A DNA stretch of 7,697 nt, from positions 1-7,697 of the forward strand of contig JAGQXA010000406.1 of assembly GCA_020436865.1 (NCBI GenBank). Reading direction: 5' to 3'. The position numbers and the translations under genes are program-made. Under the pieces are notes generated by a model that did not search any database, was not told the origin of the DNA, and worked only from the letters and a program-made list of their open reading frames with translations. The DNA comes from Saprospiraceae bacterium. Its GTDB lineage: Bacteria; Bacteroidota; Bacteroidia; Chitinophagales; Saprospiraceae. Of this stretch, positions 1-4,671 are shown piece by piece; the first letter of the stretch is position 1; each line of letters begins with the position of its first letter.

Positions 1-656
1 TCCATCTCCTTTTCGTTGCGCGGGAAATGCACCCATTGCATCGCCTCGTAGCGGCTGGGGAAGCGAAAGCGCTGCAGGAAATATTCCGGGAAGTTCTCCG
101 GTACGTCGGCCGGCTGTAGCTTGCCCAGGAGGGTTTGCATGGCTCGCCGGCGGGCCCGCACGTCGAGTCCCTTCGCATTGAGCTTTTCCGTACTGGAATA
201 GACCGGAGCGAAAGTGGCGGCCTCGCGCGTGTTTTCCGTACCGGCTTCCTCCATTTCCGGATGGGGCATGTTGAGACTGGCGCCGAAGGTGTTGACGCGG
301 CCGTACACCACGTATTCTTTGCCCACCTGCAAGCTGTCTTCCATCCACTTGATGCCCTTGAACCAAACCAGTTCGAGCACGCCCGTGTCGTCGCGCAACT
401 TGCCGATCAGCCGCCGCTTGCGTCCGCCGCCGGCCACCTCGAGGCGACGCAGGATGCCGCGCAACTGCACCTCTCCGCTATCGGGCCCAAGGTCGGCGAT
501 GCGGTGAAAGACCGTGCGGTCGACGTAGCGAAAGGGAAACTGCTGCAGCAGGTCGCCGAAGGTGTATACCCCCAGTTCGTTCTTCAGCAATTCGGCCTTG
601 ATCGGGCCGATGCCTTTCAGATATTCGATCGGGCTATCGAGGGTCGATTTTTTCAT
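1..656 (-). CDS. recG: ATP-dependent DNA helicase RecG, N-terminal part (cut by window edge)
   Basis: RecG is a cytoplasmic superfamily 2 helicase that remodels stalled replication forks and Holliday junctions. About 218 of roughly 700 residues are in the window; the helicase core lies outside it. The protein begins MKKSTLDSPIEYLKGIGPIK, with a helix-hairpin-helix-like 'YLKGIGP.KA..L' stretch and 'TFGDLLQQFPFRYVDRT' typical of RecG N-termini. Next comes an OB-fold wedge domain at about residues 55-140 ('VQLRGILRRLE', 'LELVWFKG', 'YVVYGRVN'), then 'FAPVYSSTEKL' and 'FPEYF', also RecG-like. The start is ATG at 656-654; an in-frame TAA not far upstream bounds the reading frame. The gene is divergent from rbfA across about 196 bases. 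I saw no good -33/-7 promoter on this strand. Recognition is from family sequence pattern and is strong despite the truncation. Confidence 0.93.
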   Translation of the reverse strand, partial: MKKSTLDSPIEYLKGIGPIKAELLKNELGVYTFGDLLQQFPFRYVDRTVFHRIADLGPDSGEVQLRGILRRLEVAGGGRKRRLIGKLRDDTGVLELVWFKGIKWMEDSLQVGKEYVVYGRVNTFGASLNMPHPEMEEAGTENTREAATFAPVYSSTEKLNAKGLDVRARRRAMQTLLGKLQPADVPENFPEYFLQRFRFPSRYEAMQWVHFPRNEKEM

Positions 657-771
657 GGTCGCTGTACACAATGATAAGGATTTTTAGCAGATCGCGCCCC
701 GACGGGAACCTTTTGCCCATCAGAAACCTTTGCAACAAATGCGACCGGAAAGGGTTATGCTTTGAAATTCT

Positions 772-802
772 TTCCCCGCCATGACAGGAATTGCTATCTT
801 TC
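772..802 (+). promoter_or_regulatory. Probable promoter of rbfA
   Basis: TTC (772-774), 20 bases, then TATCTTTC (795-802) is one base per element away from the Bacteroidota TTG / TAnnTTTG consensus at the standard spacing. Transcription would begin near 807-810, giving a leader of about 45 bases before the rbfA ATG. The rest of the 657-852 intergenic region shows no clear operator or hairpin. Confidence 0.4.
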
Positions 803-852
803 GAGGAAGATCCCCCCTGTCACCCTTCTACTTTTAACAAAACCGACCGCAG

Positions 853-1224
853 ATGGAAACCAAGCGCCAAAAGCAAATTGCAGAGTTGATCAAGCGGAAT
901 TTCGGGCTCCTGCTGCAGCAGGAAGGCCCCTATATTTACGGTTCCTCTCCCCTGGTGACGGTCACGAACGTCAAGATGTCTCCCGACCTCAGCATCTCCA
1001 AGATCTATCTGAGTGTCTATAATACCGACGAAAAGCAGACGGTCATTCTGGAAATGGAAGAACACCTCTCCCGCCTGCGCCAGTCGCTCGGCAACCGGAT
1101 CAAGAAGCAGGTGCGCCGCATCCCCGAACTGCAGTTCTACCTCGACGACACCCTCGACGAGATGTACCGGCTCAACGATCTCTTCGATCGCCTGGAAGGA
1201 AAGGAGGGGGATGCTGGATCCTAG
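853..1224 (+). CDS. rbfA: Ribosome-binding factor A
   Basis: RbfA binds the immature 30S subunit, assists 16S rRNA 5'-end maturation and is needed for growth in the cold. The protein is 123 residues, the usual family size, and forms a single KH-like domain. Diagnostic stretches are 'RQKQIAELIKRNFGLLLQQE' at the N-terminus, 'VTVTNVKMSPDLSISKIYLSVYN' in the middle strands, and 'LRQSLGNRIKKQVRRIPELQFYLDDTLDEMYRLNDLFDRL' at the C-terminus. The last corresponds to the family pattern 'R..l...l.lr..PeL.F..D.s...g..i..ll'. The start at ATG 853 gives the expected N-terminus. It stands alone: recG is divergent and the downstream permease is convergent. Its TAG stop (1222-1224) overlaps the permease stop on the opposite strand. 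Not followed by a visible terminator. Confidence 0.95.
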   Translation: METKRQKQIAELIKRNFGLLLQQEGPYIYGSSPLVTVTNVKMSPDLSISKIYLSVYNTDEKQTVILEMEEHLSRLRQSLGNRIKKQVRRIPELQFYLDDTLDEMYRLNDLFDRLEGKEGDAGS

Positions 1225-2705
1225 ATCCGCTCCACGTTGATCCGGGCGGCCAGGCGGAAGGGGAGTTCCAGCTTTTTCCCTTTACTTTCGATCTCCATAC
1301 TGTGTTCGGTCTTGGCGAGTACGACCAGGGCTGAGTGGGGCAGCAGTTGCAGTTCCCAGAGTTGAGCGGTGATCTGTTCGTTCATTTGGCGGGCGGCGAT
1401 CCGCGCTTGCTCGCCCGGTTCCAGGCGCTGCAGGGGAAGAGGCGGAGCGCCTCGTTTGGCCGGTATGGGCGAGCCATGCGGATCGAGGGTGGGGAAACCG
1501 AGTTCGGCTTCGACTTCGTCGAGGATCTCGTCGGAAAGCAGGTGTTCATAGCGCTCGGCATCGTCGTGGATCTGTTCGGCACTCAGGCCGATCTGGTTGA
1601 CCAGATAGGTTTCCCAGAGGCGATGGGCCCGCACCAGGCGATAAGCTTCGTCGCGACCGGTGGAGGTCAAGGCCAGGCGCTCTCGCTCCAGCCATCCTTG
1701 CTGACGCATGAATTGCAATTGCTGCTGCAGGATGCGGCGGCCATAGCCAAGATTCTGCAGAAGGGCCGGCTCCGACACCTCTCCCTGTTGCTGCAGGCGG
1801 AAGATCTGCTTCAAGGCATCTTCGCGGCGAATGCGGTTGCGCAGGCGCCGTTGACGGATCGTCCGGAAGATCAGGCCCTTCCGGGGCGCGAGCAGCACGG
1901 CGGCAAGGTAAAAGGCCGTGGCGGTGACCGCCATGGCCGGTCCCGGGGTCGTTTCCAACTGAATGGCTGCGACGAGGCCGAAAACGGCAGAGGCAAGGCC
2001 CAAGCCTCCTGCCAGCAAAAGCACCGTGGGCAAGCGGTCGGACAACAGCAAAGCGGTGGCCGCCGGGGTGATCAGCATGGCCACCACCAGAATGACACCC
2101 ACCGTCTGCAGGGCCGCCACAACGGCAAACGAGAGCAATAGCATAAGGTAATAGTGGATCGTGCGCACCGAGATGCCCATCGTTTCAGCCACGACCGGCT
2201 GGAAGGTGGTGACGAACAAGTAGCGGTAAAAGGCCCAGACGCTAAGGAGTACGTATACCACGATCGCTGCCGTCAGATAGAGATCTTCGTTAGCCACGCC
2301 CAGTACGTTCCCGAAAAGGAAGTCTTTCAGATCGAGATGTACCCCCTCGTTCTTAGAGATCGCCGAGATGCCCATGACCCCGATGGAGAACATGGCGGTG
2401 AAGACGATCCCAATGGCGGCATCGTTCTTGGTCTGCACCTGATGCTGTATCCAGGTAATGCCCACCGCCGTAAGCAGGCCGGCCAGGACGGCGCCGGTGA
2501 AGAAACCCAAAGCCGAATAGCCGACCACTACAAATGCCAACACCACGCCCGGCAGAATGGCGTGCGCCAGAGCATCGCCGACCAGGGCCATGTTGCGCAG
2601 CACGATGAAACAACCCAACACTCCGCACATGATCCCGACCATCGACGAGGCCAGCAAGGCCCGAACGGCCCACTCTTGTTGCAGTATTTGAAACAGCTCG
2701 CTCAT
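1221..2705 (-). CDS. Metal ABC transporter permease fused to a DtxR/MntR-type repressor domain
   Basis: The N-terminal ~280 residues are an ABC-3 (ZnuB/MntB/TroC) inner-membrane permease for Mn, Zn or Fe uptake, with about eight hydrophobic segments and the hallmark 'VGDALAHAILPGVVLAF' near residues 40-55. A basic linker (~283-295, 'RQRRLRNRIRRE') leads to a winged helix (~295-355), then a DtxR dimerisation/metal domain with 'AHRLWETYLV', 'IHDDAERYEHLLSDE' and 'LGFPTLDPHGSPIP'. A C-terminal SH3/FeoA-like domain ends the 494 residues. The nearest characterised architecture I know is chlamydial YtgCR, where the repressor half is released by proteolysis. I chose ATG 2705; an in-frame TTG at 2714 would add three residues. 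No ATPase or substrate-binding protein gene is adjacent, so partners must be encoded elsewhere. The metal is not certain. The residue aligned with DtxR Cys102 is Glu, as in Mn-sensing MntR. Confidence 0.88.
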   Translation of the reverse strand: MSELFQILQQEWAVRALLASSMVGIMCGVLGCFIVLRNMALVGDALAHAILPGVVLAFVVVGYSALGFFTGAVLAGLLTAVGITWIQHQVQTKNDAAIGIVFTAMFSIGVMGISAISKNEGVHLDLKDFLFGNVLGVANEDLYLTAAIVVYVLLSVWAFYRYLFVTTFQPVVAETMGISVRTIHYYLMLLLSFAVVAALQTVGVILVVAMLITPAATALLLSDRLPTVLLLAGGLGLASAVFGLVAAIQLETTPGPAMAVTATAFYLAAVLLAPRKGLIFRTIRQRRLRNRIRREDALKQIFRLQQQGEVSEPALLQNLGYGRRILQQQLQFMRQQGWLERERLALTSTGRDEAYRLVRAHRLWETYLVNQIGLSAEQIHDDAERYEHLLSDEILDEVEAELGFPTLDPHGSPIPAKRGAPPLPLQRLEPGEQARIAARQMNEQITAQLWELQLLPHSALVVLAKTEHSMEIESKGKKLELPFRLAARINVERI

Positions 2706-2744
2706 GGTCTGCAAGGTATATTATTTGTGCAATTTAAAAAAATT

Positions 2745-2760
2745 TTTAGATAAATCTAAA
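2745..2760. promoter_or_regulatory. DtxR/MntR-type operator palindrome upstream of the permease-repressor gene
   Basis: TTTAGATAAATCTAAA is a perfect inverted repeat of two 7-base arms around AA. Its TTTAG...CTAAA ends recall DtxR-family operators, whose core is TTAG-N-CTAA-like. It lies 40 bases upstream of the permease start (ATG 2705), within an AT-rich stretch (about 2717-2768) where that gene's promoter should be. The likely binder is the gene's own C-terminal DtxR-type domain, giving metal-dependent autorepression. This is an inference from position and symmetry. I could not place a convincing TAnnTTTG on the minus strand here. Confidence 0.5.
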
Positions 2761-2808
2761 TATTTTTCAGAACGCTGCGCTCCTCTGCCCGGGGAACTAT
2801 TCAGCCCG

Positions 2809-2820
2809 GCAAACGTTTGC
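2809..2820. repeat. Perfect 12-bp palindrome GCAAACGTTTGC in the divergent region
   Basis: GCAAACGTTTGC is fully self-complementary and sits about 56 bases upstream of the arsR -33 element, between the divergent permease and arsR genes. It resembles LacI/PurR-family operator cores, but no LacI-type regulator is encoded in the window. It may be an operator for an unlinked regulator or a chance palindrome. Confidence 0.3.
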
Positions 2821-2875
2821 ATTGTGTGTTGGTTCGTTTCGCCGGTGAGGTGATCGTTCGGTCGTAACGCACGAG

Positions 2876-2906
2876 TTGTTTACATGAACATATTTTCATA
2901 TCTTTG
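2876..2906 (+). promoter_or_regulatory. arsR promoter with embedded ArsR-type operator (site 1)
   Basis: The -33 element TTG (2876-2878) is followed by exactly 20 bases and a perfect Bacteroidota -7 element TATCTTTG (2899-2906). Between them lies the inverted repeat ATGAA-CATATT-TTCAT (2884-2899), whose last T is the first base of the -7 element. A bound repressor would cover the RNA polymerase site. The TGAA-N6-TTCA geometry matches the SmtB/ArsR class of operator. Predicted transcription start is about 2911-2914, at the arsR start codon itself. Confidence 0.72.
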
Positions 2907-2910
2907 GCCC

Positions 2911-3228
2911 ATGGAAACTAAAAGTGGTACTTTGAAAAAACAAGAAGCCGAAAAACTCGAACGGATCGCGTACATCCTGAAAACGGTCGCGCACCCCTTG
3001 CGTTTGGGGATCATCCATTTGCTGGAACAGTATCCGCGGCTATCGGTATCGGAGATCTGTGAAAAACTCGGCAGCGAGCAGTCGCTGACCTCCCATCATT
3101 TGCAGAATATGAGGCTGAAGGGCATCCTGAGCGTCAAGCGCGAAGGGCGCAGCATGATGTATTCTTTGAAGGAGCGCGATGTTTCCCTGATCATCGAATG
3201 TCTGGAGAATTGCCAATGCAATATGTAA
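2911..3228 (+). CDS. ArsR/SmtB-family transcriptional repressor with C-terminal cysteines
   Basis: A 105-residue winged-helix regulator. 'ERIAYILKTVAHPLRLGIIHLLEQ' (17-40) is the ArsR N-terminal helix pair, 'LSVSEICEKLGSEQSLTSHHL' (44-64) the helix-turn-helix and 'GILSVKREGRSMMYSL' (71-86) the wing. Such proteins bind DNA as dimers and release it when a metal or thiol-reactive ligand binds. Cys50 sits where E. coli ArsR has Cys37, but the Cys32 and Cys34 positions are Ser45 and Ser47. Cys97, Cys101 and Cys103 lie at the C-terminal end. The SmtB Asp/His zinc residues of the last helix are absent. I therefore expect a thiol-based sensor (for example sulfide/persulfide, arsenite or Cu), ligand unproven. 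Start: ATG 2911 is preferred over ATG 2884, which lies inside the operator upstream of the predicted transcript. It probably represses its own promoter and the two sharing the operator. Confidence 0.88.
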   Translation: METKSGTLKKQEAEKLERIAYILKTVAHPLRLGIIHLLEQYPRLSVSEICEKLGSEQSLTSHHLQNMRLKGILSVKREGRSMMYSLKERDVSLIIECLENCQCNM

Positions 3229-3258
3229 GTCATATCCACCCCTGAGAACCATTCCTGC

Positions 3259-3285
3259 AAAGCACTTTTACGAGTGCTTTTTTTT
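3259..3285 (+). terminator. Rho-independent terminator after arsR
   Basis: AAAGCACT (3259-3266), loop TTTACG, AGTGCTTT (3273-3280) forms a perfect 8-bp stem running straight into a T tract to 3285. It lies 30 bases after the arsR stop and should end the arsR transcript, separating it from the DUF983-Crp pair. No strong promoter is visible in the remaining 35 bases before the DUF983 start, so that pair may depend on partial read-through. Confidence 0.88.
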
Positions 3286-3320
3286 GTACCCGACCTTCAA
3301 CCAAACAAGTCGACGCGCTC

Positions 3321-3722
3321 ATGAAATTACTCGGGAAAGGCACCAAGCTGTACAGTATTTTTCAACTGAAGTGTCCGAAGTGCCACGAGGGCGATCTATT
3401 CGACACGCCTACCTTCTCCTACCGGAAACCCTTCGACATGCCGGATCGCTGTGCGGTTTGCGGTCAAAATTACATGCCCGAACCGGGATTCTACTTCGGC
3501 GCCATGTTCATTTCCTACATCTTTACCGGCTTCCTCTTTCTGGGGTTCGTCATGTTCTTCCATTGGGTACTCGACTGGAGCATTGCCGCTTCCTTCGGGC
3601 TGCTCTTTCTCTTTTGCGCCGTCTTTTTCGTGTACTTCTTCCGCCTGGCGCGGGCCATGTGGCTGAACATCAACTTTAAGTACGATCCGGCCAGAGGACG
3701 CGCCGCCAAAAACAACGCCTGA
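3321..3722 (+). CDS. DUF983 family membrane protein with zinc-ribbon motif
   Basis: A 133-residue protein of the DUF983 family, of unknown function. The N-terminal cytoplasmic part carries a zinc-ribbon-like cysteine set, 'LKCPKCHEGDLF' (Cys18, Cys21) and 'CAVCG' (Cys44, Cys47). Next comes the family signature 'EPGFYFGAMFISY' (54-66), then two hydrophobic segments at about 60-82 and 86-108 ending in 'FFRLARAMWLNINFKYDP'. The basic tail (RGRAAKNN) should be cytoplasmic. ATG 3321 gives the usual N-terminus. Its TGA stop is followed after 4 bases by the Crp/Fnr ATG, so the two are very probably cotranscribed. Membership of the family is clear; no specific role can be read from the sequence. Confidence 0.88.
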   Translation: MKLLGKGTKLYSIFQLKCPKCHEGDLFDTPTFSYRKPFDMPDRCAVCGQNYMPEPGFYFGAMFISYIFTGFLFLGFVMFFHWVLDWSIAASFGLLFLFCAVFFVYFFRLARAMWLNINFKYDPARGRAAKNNA

Positions 3723-3726
3723 ACAG

Positions 3727-4380
3727 ATGCTCGACTACGATCCCACGCTCCTTCAACTCGTCCAGCGCAATTTTCCGCAGATCGCCGAAAAAGGGCTACA
3801 GGAGGAAATAGCCCGGGTAGGTAAACTGCTCCGCTTCCCGGCGGGCGCAGTCATCCAGGATTACGGCAGCTACATCAAGCTCGTGCCGCTCCTGCTGGAA
3901 GGCAGCATCAAGGTGATGCGCGAAGATGAAGACGGCAACGAGCTCTTCCTCTATTTCCTGCAGTCCGGACAAACCTGCTCCATGTCGTTCACCTGCTGCA
4001 TGATGAACAAAAAGAGTGCGATCAAAACCGTCGCCGAAGACGACACTACCATCATCGGCATTCCGATCCAGTATATCGACAGCTGGATGTCGAAGTACCA
4101 AAGCTGGAAGAATTTCATCATGCTGTCGTACGACGATCGCATGTTCGAACTCGTCAAAACCCTCGACAGCATCGCCTTCCAGAAAATGGACGACCGCCTC
4201 CTCGACTACCTCCGCAAAAAAGCAGAAGCCAATCAGTCGGACCTCATCCAAAGCACTCACCAGGAGATCGCCTACGACCTCAACGCCTCCCGGGAAGCCG
4301 TTTCCCGCCTTCTCAAGCAAATGGAAAAGGAAGGGTATGTGGAATTAGGGCGGAATAAGATCCGGGTGTTGGATCTTTGA
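3727..4380 (+). CDS. Crp/Fnr family transcriptional regulator
   Basis: A 217-residue regulator with an N-terminal cyclic-nucleotide-binding-type beta barrel (about 20-120, including 'FPAGAVIQDYGSYIKLVPLLLEGSIKVMRED'), a dimerisation helix (~125-160) and a C-terminal winged helix (~165-217). The recognition helix 'NASREAVSRLLKQMEKEGYV' has Glu190, Ser193 and Arg194 in the E-x-x-S-R arrangement used by FNR to read TTGA half-sites. Cys84, Cys90 and Cys91 ('TCSMSFTCCMM') are clustered in the sensor domain. This is not the N-terminal four-cysteine Fe-S motif of E. coli FNR, so the signal is unknown. The canonical CRP cAMP-binding residues are also not evident. It follows DUF983 by 4 bases. Its expected FNR-like site spacing does not match the ATGAA-N6-TTCAT repeats in this window. 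Confidence 0.9.
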   Translation: MLDYDPTLLQLVQRNFPQIAEKGLQEEIARVGKLLRFPAGAVIQDYGSYIKLVPLLLEGSIKVMREDEDGNELFLYFLQSGQTCSMSFTCCMMNKKSAIKTVAEDDTTIIGIPIQYIDSWMSKYQSWKNFIMLSYDDRMFELVKTLDSIAFQKMDDRLLDYLRKKAEANQSDLIQSTHQEIAYDLNASREAVSRLLKQMEKEGYVELGRNKIRVLDL

Positions 4381-4391
4381 TCTTTGCTTTG

Positions 4392-4453
4392 CCCGCCGTC
4401 CCGACTAAGTCGGGATAGCGTAGGCGGGACGTTGGTCCGAATGGCATTCGGAC
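4392..4453. repeat. Tandem perfect palindromes downstream of the Crp/Fnr gene
   Basis: Two adjacent near-ideal hairpins. The first, TCCCGACTAAGTCGGGA (4399-4415), has 8-base arms around one A and is flanked by an outer CCCGCC (4392-4397) / GGCGGG (4423-4428) stem. The second, GTCCGAATGGCATTCGGAC (4435-4453), has 9-base arms around one G. No T tract follows, so this is not a canonical intrinsic terminator. The compact, GC-rich, back-to-back arrangement right after a stop codon is typical of REP-like intergenic elements. It may also protect the 3' end of the Crp/Fnr transcript. Confidence 0.6.
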
Positions 4454-4505
4454 ATTCTTGCTAGGCGGATACTGGATACTTTCGGCCCGATACTATCTCC
4501 GGTAC

Positions 4506-4536
4506 TTGAATATATGAACGATGTTTCATAAATTTA
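4506..4536 (+). promoter_or_regulatory. SulP gene promoter with embedded ArsR-type operator (site 2)
   Basis: TTG (4506-4508), 20 bases, then TAAATTTA (4529-4536), which matches TAnnTTTG except for the last base. The inverted repeat ATGAA-CGATGT-TTCAT (4514-4529; six-base arms TATGAA/TTCATA if extended) sits in exactly the same phase as in the arsR promoter. Predicted transcription start is about 4541-4545, giving a leader of roughly 110-130 bases. Confidence 0.65.
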
Positions 4537-4628
4537 CAGCATTCCAGAAAGTACCCTGTCTTTAATGCTTCGCAAAGGGCGTAGGAGCCCGTTCACCATC
4601 TCGACTATTACGAGGATCCATATCATTG

Positions 4629-4652
4629 GCCTTCATCGATCGGATGAAAGGC
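4629..4652 (+). other. Leader hairpin next to the SulP translation start
   Basis: GCCTTCATC (4629-4637), loop GATCG, then GATGAAAGGC (4643-4652) forms a 9-bp stem with one bulged A (4647). It ends one base before the upstream candidate start ATG 4654 and 19 bases before the preferred ATG 4672. It could hide the ATG 4654 region from ribosomes. No known riboswitch was recognised in the 4541-4653 leader. Confidence 0.35.
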
Positions 4653-4671
4653 AATGGAAACCGCGAACTCT

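Noticed and set aside
135..674. Plus-strand open frame of 179 residues
   Set aside because: It is antisense to recG, whose minus-strand translation is clearly the RecG N-terminal region.
1335..2141. Plus-strand open frame of 268 residues
   Set aside because: It is the antisense shadow of the permease-repressor fusion, with Gln/Gly/Arg-rich translation and no domain.
2884..2910. ATG 2884 as the arsR start
   Set aside because: It falls within the operator and upstream of the -7 element TATCTTTG. The added MNIFSYLWP segment does not look like an ArsR N-terminus.
4392..4453. Intrinsic terminator for the Crp/Fnr gene
   Set aside because: The hairpins are strong but no T tract follows either of them, so a REP-like repeat is the better label.
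4467..4494. Repeated GGATACT, GGATACT, GATACT upstream of the SulP promoter
   Set aside because: Short, only two exact tandem copies plus a partial one, and outside the promoter elements. No function can be supported.
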